Assembly (NCBI GenBank): GCA_046757205.1
Contig: JBHHXR010000108.1
Location: 1-11,492 of the forward strand
Source: JBHHXR01 sp046757205
GTDB lineage: Bacteria; Pseudomonadota; Alphaproteobacteria; Rhodobacterales; Rhodobacteraceae
Reading direction: 5' to 3'
DNA: 11,492 nt
Under the pieces are notes generated by a model. It was not told the DNA's origin, did not search any database, and saw only the letters and a list, made by a program, of their open reading frames with translations. Position 1 is the stretch's first letter. Every line of letters begins with the position of its first letter. This document shows positions 1 to 6,387 of this stretch, piece by piece. Made by a program: the position numbers and the translations under genes.

Positions 1-24
1 CATTTGCATAGTAATTTGGTTCAC

Positions 25-30
25 GAGGAG
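25..30 (+). promoter_or_regulatory. Ribosome binding site deciding the HxlR start
   Basis: GAGGAG lies 9 nt before the ATG at 40, a near-consensus Shine-Dalgarno. It supports that ATG over the upstream TTG at position 4, whose own upstream sequence is almost entirely outside the window. Confidence 0.7.
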
Positions 31-39
31 ACCAAGCCG

Positions 40-786
40 ATGACAGAAAAACCCTATGGGCTGATCTGCCCAATCTCCAAAGCCTGTGAGATGCTCGAAC
101 CTCGCTGGACCGTCCAGATTCTGACGGAGCTCTGGAACGGTTCAACTAGATTCAACGAAATTCGCCGAGGCGTTGGTCATATCTCGCCCGGTCTATTGTC
201 CAAGCGCCTGAGGGAGCTGGAAATAAATGGTCTGGTTGAACGCGTCGAAGACACGGCGACCGGACATGTCGACTACATCCGGACGCAGAAGGCGATCGAT
301 CTGGAACCTGCGCTCAACGCACTGGCTGTGTGGGCGCAACGCAATATTGAAGCCAACGCAATGCTTTGTGACAGTGATGCTTCGGCATTGATGTGGGGAT
401 TGCGGAGAAAGGTGGTCGTTGACGAATTTCCGCTCCGGCGCGTCGTCATCCGGTTTCACCTGAAGGATGCGAAGCCGCCGATGGACAAATACTGGATGAT
501 GGTGCAGCCCGGCGCCGAGGTTGAACTTTGCATCTCCGATCCGGGATTCGATGTCGATATCTATGTTGAAACTTCGGTGCGCTCGCTGGGGGGCGTATTC
601 AACGGGCGAACAACTTACGCTCGAGAGATCGACAGCGGGGCATTGTTCCTCTCGGGCGACGCCCGGCTTGCGCGCACCATCGACCGCTGGCTTGAGAGGT
701 GCGAATACGCGGAAATCGATGGAATTCTCACGCTTCCCAGAGAAGCCAAGGCCGCTGACAAAGGGCCCGTAGCAGCTGCGATCTAG
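40..786 (+). CDS. HxlR-family winged-helix regulator with C-terminal SCP2-like domain
   Basis: A 248-residue DNA-binding transcription factor, probably cytoplasmic. Residues about 10-105 form an HxlR-type winged helix: C10-PISKACE, then PRWT (21-24), a recognition-helix region around ISPGLLSKRLREL (48-60) and a wing around GLVERVE. Residues about 125-218 resemble the small SCP2/sterol-carrier-like domain found on some HxlR proteins, which in that family is thought to sense a hydrophobic ligand; no ligand can be read from the sequence. I chose the ATG at 40 over an in-frame TTG at 4 because GAGGAG (25-30) sits 9 nt before it and the family usually starts just before the CPISK segment. The gene is more A/T-rich at third positions than its neighbours. 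It converges on the GST gene, with 77 nt between the stops. HxlR identity is firm; the C-terminal domain is a pattern-based call. Confidence 0.88.
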   Translation: MTEKPYGLICPISKACEMLEPRWTVQILTELWNGSTRFNEIRRGVGHISPGLLSKRLRELEINGLVERVEDTATGHVDYIRTQKAIDLEPALNALAVWAQRNIEANAMLCDSDASALMWGLRRKVVVDEFPLRRVVIRFHLKDAKPPMDKYWMMVQPGAEVELCISDPGFDVDIYVETSVRSLGGVFNGRTTYAREIDSGALFLSGDARLARTIDRWLERCEYAEIDGILTLPREAKAADKGPVAAAI

Positions 787-809
787 TCTTGACGGTATTG
801 GGGCCGCGA

Positions 810-853
810 TCACAGCCGGGAGATCTGGCAGCTAATCTGTGAATCGGTTTTTT
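810..853 (+). terminator. Weak candidate terminator after the HxlR gene
   Basis: A perfect 6-bp inverted repeat TCACAG (810-815) / CTGTGA (837-842) encloses a 21-nt loop that can itself pair weakly (GCC/GGC around AGATCT). It is followed by ATCGG and six T residues (848-853). This is the only terminator-like structure between the convergent HxlR and GST genes. The stem is short, the loop long and the T-run is offset, so the call is tentative. No T-run follows it on the opposite strand, so it would not serve the GST transcript. Confidence 0.3.
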
Positions 854-863
854 GGTGAGTGAG

Positions 864-1472
864 TTACCGGTTCAGCGCTTCCCCCCGCCCCTCCGCCCGC
901 GCCAGCGCCGGGCGCTGCCGGACCCGGTTGAAATATTCGCGCACGGTGCCGGCGGGCACCTCGAACCCGGCATTCGCCGCCCAGCCGGCGCAATGGCCGA
1001 ACAGGATGTCGGGCACGGTGAATTCATCACCCATGATCCAGGTTCTCTCGCCGAGGCGGGTCTCCAGAACCTTCATCGATCGGCCGAATTCGTATATCAT
1101 GGTTCCTTTGATCTCCGGCACCCGGTAGGCCTCCGGCAACACGAAGCGGCTCTTGGCCGCGGTCCACAGCGGGCCATCCACCTCGTCGACGCAGAACTGC
1201 GTGAAGCTGTCCTGTTCGGCGCGCTCCAGCGTGCCGGCGGGATAGGTGAAGCGGCCGTGCCGGTCGGCGAGATACTGGATGATGGCGACGGAATCGAGCA
1301 GCACGCGCCCGTCGACCTCCAGCGCCGGTATCTTGCCCGAAGGGTTGTGCCGGCGGGCCTCGGGCGAAGCCGGGCGGACCGTCGTCACCCATTCATAGTC
1401 AAGCCCCAGTTCCTCGAGCATCCAGGCAACCCGGCGCGTTCGCGACTGGGGCGATCCGATCAACGTGTACAT
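864..1472 (-). CDS. Glutathione S-transferase family protein
   Basis: A 202-residue cytosolic GST-fold protein, a typical length. The N-terminal thioredoxin-like domain (about 1-78) shows the first strand and turn YTLIGSPQSRTRRV, where S7 or S10 occupies the catalytic region. It also has NPSGKIPAL with the cis-proline (P49) that contacts glutathione, and LDSVAIIQYLAD, whose D60-S61 corresponds to the usual E/D-S glutathione-gamma-glutamyl contact. The rest is the all-helical C-terminal domain, with GDEFTVPDILFGH matching the conserved N-capping/hydrophobic staple motif. Substrate cannot be inferred. It starts 10 nt after the holA stop and is last in the leftward gene string, so it is probably co-transcribed; GGAGG lies about 13 nt before the ATG, a rather long spacing. 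The GST family is clear; a specific class is not. Confidence 0.9.
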   Translation of the reverse strand: MYTLIGSPQSRTRRVAWMLEELGLDYEWVTTVRPASPEARRHNPSGKIPALEVDGRVLLDSVAIIQYLADRHGRFTYPAGTLERAEQDSFTQFCVDEVDGPLWTAAKSRFVLPEAYRVPEIKGTMIYEFGRSMKVLETRLGERTWIMGDEFTVPDILFGHCAGWAANAGFEVPAGTVREYFNRVRQRPALARAEGRGEALNR

Positions 1473-1482
1473 GGCGGGTTTG

Positions 1483-2508
1483 CTACCTCCGGCTTGTCAT
1501 CATCGCTATGCGCAGAAACGCCCGCTCCAGCAGCGCCTCCGCGGGCACCGGCCGCGGCGAGCGGAGTGCCAGGTCGGTATCCGACAAAACTTGAAGCGCC
1601 TTTTCCAGGGCCTCCGCGTTCCACTTCCCGAGCTGCCTGCGCAGCCTTTCCCTGCGCGCCCCGTAAACCGGCGGCCGCAAGCGCGACAGCGCGGTGTCCG
1701 CACCGGACGTATCGCAAGCCGCGGCATGAAGCCGACGGAAATGCCGTTGCGCCGCGATACAGGCACTGACCGGCGCAGAACCCTGAGCCGTGTGCCGGCG
1801 CATCCGCGCGCCGACGTCGGCCACCCGGCCCTCGGCGACAAGGTTCACCGTTTCGTCGAGCGCGGCGTCGGTGACCGAGGGGGCACAGGCCGCGACATCC
1901 GCGGACGTTACCGGTTCATCGTCGCCGAGCTTGTAGAGCGCCAGCTTTTCAACCATCTGGGCGAAATCCCCGGGCTCGAGCCGCTGTGCGAGCGCGACGG
2001 CCTCCGATTTCGCGTCGGCGTCGATCCCGTGCAACCCGGCCCGGAACAGCAGCCGCGCCACCTCTTCCGGTGCGGGCGGGTCGTCATAGACCGGCGCGGC
2101 CACGGCGACCGGCGACTTTTCGAACACGACGCGCAGCTTGGAACGCGCGGGCAGGCTGCGCGCGGTGACCAAAAGGACGCCGTCGCCGGGTTGCCGGGCG
2201 GCGAGCGCCGCCTCGACGTCGGACGCCGCGCCGTCGCCTGCGTCCTCGAGGGCCACGACGCGCGGGCCGGCAAAAAAACCCGGCGCCCGCACGGCATCCA
2301 GAAGCAGGGCATGATCGCGCCTCAGGTCGGCGGCGGCTATCCGGGTGAGGCGCATCTCCGCCTCGCCGTCGGTGCCGAGAAGCGCATCCTGCAACTGCCG
2401 CCGCCTGTGCTCCACCCGGGAAGGTTCCGCACCGTAGACCAGGACGCCGGCGAGGCCGGGATCCGGCTTCTCGAAAAACCGCCGCAGGGCTGCGCTCGCA
2501 AGTTTCAT
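1483..2508 (-). CDS. holA: DNA polymerase III subunit delta (clamp-loader wrench)
   Basis: A 341-residue protein, normal for the delta subunit, which opens the beta sliding clamp within the clamp-loader complex during replication. It begins with MKLASAALRRFFEKPDPGLAGVLVYGAEP, close to the alphaproteobacterial HolA N-terminus. It continues with the delta-type AAA+-like core, including the segment around residue 80 with F-F-A-G-P-R-V-V-A-L-E, and ends with a helical collar domain. No Walker A motif is present, as expected for delta, which does not hydrolyse ATP. Position directly after lptE, as in many proteobacteria (leuS-lptE-holA), strongly supports the call. Its ATG overlaps the lptE stop in an ATGA (2505-2508), implying translational coupling. 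GGATGA just before the start may act as a weak ribosome-binding site. Confidence 0.93.
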   Translation of the reverse strand: MKLASAALRRFFEKPDPGLAGVLVYGAEPSRVEHRRRQLQDALLGTDGEAEMRLTRIAAADLRRDHALLLDAVRAPGFFAGPRVVALEDAGDGAASDVEAALAARQPGDGVLLVTARSLPARSKLRVVFEKSPVAVAAPVYDDPPAPEEVARLLFRAGLHGIDADAKSEAVALAQRLEPGDFAQMVEKLALYKLGDDEPVTSADVAACAPSVTDAALDETVNLVAEGRVADVGARMRRHTAQGSAPVSACIAAQRHFRRLHAAACDTSGADTALSRLRPPVYGARRERLRRQLGKWNAEALEKALQVLSDTDLALRSPRPVPAEALLERAFLRIAMMTSRR

Positions 2509-3002
2509 TTCATCCAGCGTCCCGCCGTGGAGGCTACGCGCGCGGCGATCATGTCGGCCAGAACCTGCGCCAGCCGCGCCCGGGCGTCGCGTGCCGACAC
2601 TCGCGTGGCGTAGGGCGAGGCGGTGCTGTTGTAGGCCGCGAAGCTCTGCACCCGGTCCGACAGCAGAGGCTGGCTTTCCCCGATGCGGCGGATCGAGTAA
2701 CTGGCCGTGCCGGTCAGGTTGAAGCGCGTGATGTCGGCGTCCGGCGCGATAGCCAGGCCCTCTTTCTCGATCGACACCTTGACGTCGAGCACATGGGTCG
2801 GGCTGGCCGGCGCGCCAAGCCGCGACAGGAGCCGCTCGCGAAGGGTGAAGCCGACAAGACCGTCGATGTCGCCTATCCGCAGCCGTCCGCGCGCGGCGGC
2901 GGCGTCTCCGCCCGGCGCGTAGACCGGCGTGAACCCGCAGCCGCCCGATACCGCAAGGGCCGCGGCGAGCGCGAGAAATCGTCTGCGTTCAGACCACGAC
3001 AT
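2505..3002 (-). CDS. lptE: LPS-assembly lipoprotein LptE
   Basis: A 165-residue outer-membrane lipoprotein. LptE plugs the LptD barrel and helps insert lipopolysaccharide into the outer leaflet. It has a positively charged N-terminus (SERRR), a hydrophobic stretch (about 9-18) and a candidate lipidated cysteine at C22 in SGG-C-GFTPVY; the C-GFTPVY sequence after the Cys is the typical LptE start of the mature chain. The lipobox has Ser rather than Leu at -3, so it is non-ideal. The body matches the LptE pattern of an alpha/beta sandwich, with LRERLLSRLG and a C-terminal helix ending AARVAS. Its ATG lies inside leuS (14-nt overlap) and its stop overlaps holA, so its expression is tied to both. 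Gene order supports the identity as much as the sequence does. Confidence 0.9.
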   Translation of the reverse strand: MSWSERRRFLALAAALAVSGGCGFTPVYAPGGDAAAARGRLRIGDIDGLVGFTLRERLLSRLGAPASPTHVLDVKVSIEKEGLAIAPDADITRFNLTGTASYSIRRIGESQPLLSDRVQSFAAYNSTASPYATRVSARDARARLAQVLADMIAARVASTAGRWMK

Positions 3003-5559
3003 TCACGATGCGCCCCGGCACCACGATGACTTTCCGCGGCGCGCGGCCCTCCAGCAAGCGTTTCACCGTCGCTTCGCCGAGGGCGAGATCCTCTATCTCG
3101 CCACGGTCGGCCGACTTGGCGACCGTGATCTCGGCCCGCCGCTTGCCGTTGATCTGGATCGGCAGAACCACGGTGTCGTCGGCCAGCATCGCCGGATCGG
3201 CCTTCGGCCACGGGGCGCAGCTGACCAGGCCCTCGCCGCCCAGCGCCGACCACACCTCCTCGGCCAGGTGCGGCGTCATCGGCTGCATGAGCTGGGCAAG
3301 CGCCAGCATCGACGCGCGGCGCTGGGTCGCTCCGGCCTTCGATTTCGTCAGGACGTTGGTCAGTTCGTAGAGCCGCGCGATCGCCTTGTTGAAGGCGAAC
3401 CCGTCGATCTCGCGCGTCACGGCATCGACGGTCCGGTGGGTCGCGCGCCGCAGGGCGAGATCTTCGCCGGGCGCGGCCGGTCCGTCGTCCGCCGAGCTGC
3501 GGATTTCATCGGCAAGCCGCCACACCCGCTGAAGGTGCTTCCACGCCGCCTCGGCGCCGGCGGCGGTCCATTCCACGTCGCGCTCCGGCGGGCTGTCGGA
3601 CATCACGAACCAGCGCGCCGTGTCGGCGCCGTACTGGTCGATGATGTCGGCCGGATCGACCACGTTCTTCTTCGATTTCGACATCTTGACCACCGGCCCG
3701 ATGGTCACCGGCGTGCCGTCCCTCAGCGCGGCGCCGGTCTCGGTGCGGACAACCTCGTCCGGCTGATGCCAGACCACCCTGTCGGGCGCCGTCGGATGCG
3801 GTGTGGAGTAGGTCTCGTGCGTCACCATGCCCTGGGTGAACAGCGCCTTGAACGGCTCGACGCATTTCGCCGGCAGATGACCGGTGCGGTACATGGCGCG
3901 GGCGAAGAACCGCGAGTAGAGAAGGTGCAGGATGGCGTGTTCGACGCCGCCGATATACTGGTCCACGTTCATCCAGTAGTCGGCGTCTTCCAGAACGGTC
4001 GGCGTCTTCGCGTGCGGCGCGGTGAAGCGGGCGAAATACCACGACGAGTCGACGAAAGTATCCATCGTGTCGGTCTCGCGCCGCGCCGCGGCGCCGCATT
4101 TCGGGCAGGGCACGTCGCGCCACGTGGGGTGGCGGTCCAGCGGGTTGCCGGGCTGATCCAGCGTCACGTCGCCGGGCAGGCGGACCGGCAGGTTTTCCTT
4201 CTTTTCGGGCACCACGCCGCAGGCCTCGCAGTGCACCACCGGGATCGGGCAGCCCCAGTAGCGTTGCCGCGAAATGCCCCAGTCGCGCAGGCGGTAGTTG
4301 ACGACGCCCCTGCCGACACCGTGTCTTTCGCAATGCGCGATGGCAGCCTCGACGGCTTCGTCCGCGTTCATGATCTCATTGCCGTCCAGCGGCAGGATAT
4401 AGTGCACGCTCTCGGATTTTGGCGGCACGTAGGCGATATCGCCCACCGCCTCGTCGGAACCCACGGCACGGTAAACGTCGATCACCGGCAGACCGTACTT
4501 GCGCACGAAATCGAGGTCGCGCTGGTCATGCGCCGGGCAGCCGAAAATCGCCCCGGTGCCGTAGTCCATCAGGATGAAATTGGCGACGTAGACCGGCAGC
4601 GTCCAGGTCTCGTCGAACGGATGGACGACGCGCAGGCCGGTGTCGAAGCCCTTCTTCTCGGCCCTTTCAAGCTCTTCCTCCGAGGTGCCCATGCGCCGGC
4701 ACTCGGCGTTGAAGGCCGCCAGTTCGGGGTTGTTCTTTTCCAGTTCACGGGCCAGCGGGTGATCCGGCGAGATGGCGGCGAAGCTGGCGCCCAGAAGGGT
4801 GTCGGGCCGGGTGGTGTAGATTTCCAGTTCCGCGAAACCCTCCGGGGCGTCGAGCACGCGGAAACTGAATTGCAGGCCACGGCTCTTGCCGATCCAGTTC
4901 TTCTGCATCAGCCGGACCTTTTCGGGCCACTCGGCCAGACCGTCCAGCGCTTCCAGAAGCTCCTGGGAATACTCCGAAATCCTGAAGAACCACTGCGTAA
5001 GCTCGCGCCGTTCCACCGGCGCCCCGGAGCGCCAGCCCTTGCCGTCGATCACCTGCTCGTTGGCCAGCACCGTCATGTCCACCGGGTCCCAGTTGACCAC
5101 GGCGTTCCTGCGGTAGACCAGACCCGCCTCGAGCATGTCGAGGAACAGGGCCTGCTGGTGGCCGTAATATTCCGGGTCGCAGGTGGCGAACTCGCGCGAC
5201 CAGTCGATCGACAGCCCCAGCGGCTTCATCTGGGCGCGCATGTCGTCGATGTTCCGGTAGGTCCAGGTGCCGGGGTGGATCTTCTTGTCGATGGCGGCGT
5301 TTTCCGCCGGCATGCCGAACGCGTCCCAGCCCATCGGGTGCAGCACGTTGAAGCCGCAGGCCGCCTTGTAGCGCGCCACCACGTCGCCCATGGTGTAGTT
5401 GCGCACATGCCCCATATGGATGCGCCCCGAAGGATAGGGGAACATTTCCAGCACGTAGTATTTCGGCCGTGTTTCATCGCGCTCGGAGCGGAAGATGCGC
5501 TCCGCTTCCCAGGCGCTCTGCCATCTGGGTTCGGCTACGCGGGCGTTGTAACGAGACAT
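2989..5559 (-). CDS. leuS: Leucyl-tRNA synthetase
   Basis: A cytoplasmic class I aminoacyl-tRNA synthetase that charges tRNA-Leu with leucine using ATP. The 856-residue length is normal. Visible landmarks are the HIGH signature as HMGH (48-51), the KMSKS signature exact at 625-629, and a zinc-binding pair of knuckles C444-x2-C447 and C485-x2-C488. The CP1 editing domain has the threonine-rich TTRPDT (249-254) and GTGAIFGCPAHDQRD with the universal editing Asp at D345. The tRNA-binding helical and C-terminal domains end in IVNVVV. All key residues are intact, including those for hydrolysing mischarged tRNA. The start ATG has AGGA about 8 nt upstream. It lies 75 nt after the DUF3576 lipoprotein gene and overlaps lptE by 14 nt. 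Confidence 0.98.
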   Translation of the reverse strand: MSRYNARVAEPRWQSAWEAERIFRSERDETRPKYYVLEMFPYPSGRIHMGHVRNYTMGDVVARYKAACGFNVLHPMGWDAFGMPAENAAIDKKIHPGTWTYRNIDDMRAQMKPLGLSIDWSREFATCDPEYYGHQQALFLDMLEAGLVYRRNAVVNWDPVDMTVLANEQVIDGKGWRSGAPVERRELTQWFFRISEYSQELLEALDGLAEWPEKVRLMQKNWIGKSRGLQFSFRVLDAPEGFAELEIYTTRPDTLLGASFAAISPDHPLARELEKNNPELAAFNAECRRMGTSEEELERAEKKGFDTGLRVVHPFDETWTLPVYVANFILMDYGTGAIFGCPAHDQRDLDFVRKYGLPVIDVYRAVGSDEAVGDIAYVPPKSESVHYILPLDGNEIMNADEAVEAAIAHCERHGVGRGVVNYRLRDWGISRQRYWGCPIPVVHCEACGVVPEKKENLPVRLPGDVTLDQPGNPLDRHPTWRDVPCPKCGAAARRETDTMDTFVDSSWYFARFTAPHAKTPTVLEDADYWMNVDQYIGGVEHAILHLLYSRFFARAMYRTGHLPAKCVEPFKALFTQGMVTHETYSTPHPTAPDRVVWHQPDEVVRTETGAALRDGTPVTIGPVVKMSKSKKNVVDPADIIDQYGADTARWFVMSDSPPERDVEWTAAGAEAAWKHLQRVWRLADEIRSSADDGPAAPGEDLALRRATHRTVDAVTREIDGFAFNKAIARLYELTNVLTKSKAGATQRRASMLALAQLMQPMTPHLAEEVWSALGGEGLVSCAPWPKADPAMLADDTVVLPIQINGKRRAEITVAKSADRGEIEDLALGEATVKRLLEGRAPRKVIVVPGRIVNVVV

Positions 5560-5592
5560 GCCATCTGTCCTGAAACCGGTTTTTTCCGGGGC

Positions 5593-5617
5593 GGGCGCGG
5601 CTCCGCCATGTGCGCCC
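5593..5617 (-). other. GC-rich hairpin between the DUF3576 gene and leuS
   Basis: In leftward RNA, GGGCGC pairs with GCGCCC, and a nested GGC-GGA-GCC sits inside, giving about 9 G/C pairs with one 4-nt bulge. It lies about 18 nt after the DUF3576 stop and 33 nt before the leuS start. There is no U-run after it on this strand (an A-run follows), so it is not an intrinsic terminator. It could be a processing or stability element separating the lipoprotein and leuS parts of the message, or chance in GC-rich DNA. Confidence 0.35.
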
Positions 5618-5634
5618 CGCCTTTCATCTCTTCT

Positions 5635-6135
5635 CTAACGAGCGGCGCGGGCCACCTTCAACTGCCGCGCGCGGGTCAGGATGGCGTCCTCGATGCGGCG
5701 CGCCACCTCGCCCGAGACCGGCACCGCCGTGCTGCCCGAGCGGCGGAACACCGCGACCCTGAGCGACCGCGCGTCGAGCGCCGCGTCCTGGATGTAGACG
5801 GTGGCGCGGTAGAGGCCCGAGGAGCCGCTGACCCGCCCCCAGCCGGTGACGATGACGCCCGAGAAAGGATCGGCGGCCTCCAGCGGCAGGAAGGCCAGCG
5901 TGTCCATGGCGGCGCGCCACAGGTACTTGTTGACGCCGAGATTGACGTTCGGGTCGCGCTGGTTGAGCAGAAGGTCGGTGAATGTCTTGCGCTTTTCCGC
6001 GGGGTCATACTGCGGCTGGTTTGGCCTGAGGTTGCCGGACGGAAGGTTAACGCGCTGGGGCTCGGGATCGCCGCCGCAGGCGGTCAATCCGAAGGCGAGA
6101 ATCACCGGCAGAAACAGACGTGAAAAAGTACGCAC
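5635..6135 (-). CDS. DUF3576-family outer-envelope lipoprotein
   Basis: A 166-residue lipoprotein of unknown function that matches my recollection of the DUF3576 family, common in alphaproteobacteria next to leuS. It has a short basic/hydrophobic signal (MRTFSRLFLPVILAFGL) and a good lipobox L-T-A-C with lipidated C20. A mature linker rich in P, N and Q follows, then a folded domain from about residue 48 (KTFTDLLLN...NKYLWRAAMDTLAFLP). The end is basic (R-rich). The start is a GTG at 6133-6135, supported by GGAGGG (6143-6148 on the plus strand) 7-8 nt upstream. It is the first gene of the leftward string (then leuS, lptE, holA, GST) and is divergent from the porin. Another envelope lipoprotein, LptE, lies two genes downstream, which hints at an envelope role; the function is not known. 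Confidence 0.88.
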   Translation of the reverse strand: MRTFSRLFLPVILAFGLTACGGDPEPQRVNLPSGNLRPNQPQYDPAEKRKTFTDLLLNQRDPNVNLGVNKYLWRAAMDTLAFLPLEAADPFSGVIVTGWGRVSGSSGLYRATVYIQDAALDARSLRVAVFRRSGSTAVPVSGEVARRIEDAILTRARQLKVARAAR

Positions 6136-6142
6136 AGGGCCA

Positions 6143-6148
6143 CCCTCC
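6143..6148 (-). promoter_or_regulatory. Strong ribosome binding site supporting a GTG start
   Basis: GGAGGG in the leftward message lies 7-8 nt before the GTG at 6133-6135 and fixes that unusual start for the DUF3576 lipoprotein. Confidence 0.7.
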
Positions 6149-6174
6149 GGGCACGAAAAACCGTCGCTCAGAGA

Positions 6175-6203
6175 CTAGTATCGGCTTGGCCGGATCGTCA
6201 CAA
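6175..6203 (-). promoter_or_regulatory. Candidate promoter for the DUF3576-leuS-lptE-holA string
   Basis: On the minus strand TTGTGA (6203-6198) is separated by exactly 17 nt from TACTAG (6180-6175). The -35 matches TTGACA well at its 5' half; the -10 keeps T, A and the fifth-position A only. Predicted transcription would start near 6168, leaving a leader of about 30 nt with the strong ribosome binding site. Assigned by eye from a housekeeping-sigma pattern. Confidence 0.4.
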
Positions 6204-6209
6204 GGGCTT

Positions 6210-6231
6210 TTGGCACAGGCGCTTGCGCCAA
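6210..6231. promoter_or_regulatory. Operator-like dyad in the lipoprotein/porin divergent region
   Basis: TTGGC (6210-6214) and GCCAA (6227-6231) form a perfect inverted repeat separated by 12 nt. The right half also takes part in an inner dyad GGCGC-TT-GCGCC (6218-6229). It lies about 7 bp upstream of the candidate -35 of the leftward promoter and about 70 bp upstream of the porin -35. The geometry fits a dimeric regulator site, but I do not recognise the binding protein. Confidence 0.35.
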
Positions 6232-6298
6232 GTCCGGGCATCACTGTGACATGTCTGCATCATCCGGTCCGGCAAAACCCGGCGGGGGGGCCATTGCC

Positions 6299-6326
6299 TT
6301 GACCCGCAAAGGGCCGGTGGTAAGAG
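6299..6326 (+). promoter_or_regulatory. Candidate porin promoter
   Basis: TTGACC (6299-6304) matches five of six -35 consensus bases; TAAGAG (6321-6326) follows at 16 nt as a weak -10. Transcription would start near 6333, giving a leader of about 55 nt that begins just before the hairpin at 6340-6356. The -35 is good, but the -10 is poor, as is common in GC-rich alphaproteobacteria. Confidence 0.42.
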
Positions 6327-6339
6327 TTTCTCACACTCA

Positions 6340-6356
6340 ATCCGGACCCACCGGAT
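6340..6356 (+). other. Hairpin in the porin mRNA leader
   Basis: ATCCGG (6340-6345) pairs perfectly with CCGGAT (6351-6356) over a 5-nt loop ACCCA. It would lie within a few nucleotides of the predicted 5' end of the porin mRNA and about 31 nt before the start codon. A short 5'-proximal stem-loop is a known way of stabilising abundant outer-membrane protein mRNAs; that role here is an inference. No U-run follows, so it is not a terminator. Confidence 0.4.
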
Positions 6357-6387
6357 GAGGTGCACCTTTAACACACGAGGGAAAACG

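Noticed and set aside
4..39. TTG start at position 4 for the HxlR gene.
   Set aside because: The ATG at 40 has GAGGAG at the right spacing and matches family N-termini; the extra 12 residues look unrelated.
1465..2613. A 382-codon plus-strand frame opposite holA and the GST start.
   Set aside because: Same GC-driven antisense artefact; R/H/G-rich with no domain, opposite a clear holA.
2929..6123. A 1064-codon open frame on the plus strand opposite leuS, lptE and the DUF3576 gene.
   Set aside because: It is antisense to genes with intact family motifs, and its product is a run of R, H, G, A and D with no recognisable domain. Long antisense frames are expected where third positions are almost all G/C.
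6210..6226. A sigma-54-like promoter (TTGGCAC ... TTGC) upstream of the porin.
   Set aside because: The GG and GC elements are 11 nt apart instead of the required 10, and the pattern is explained by the TTGGC/GCCAA dyad. A one-base spacing error normally abolishes sigma-54 recognition.
6283..6290. Run of G residues ahead of the porin promoter as a possible phase-variation tract.
   Set aside because: Only about seven Gs, located upstream of the -35 and not in the promoter spacer; short homopolymers like this are common in GC-rich spacers.
6355..6387. Upstream ATG for the porin.
   Set aside because: It would put 11 residues before a complete signal peptide, overlaps the leader hairpin, and the ATG at 6388 has the good ribosome binding site.
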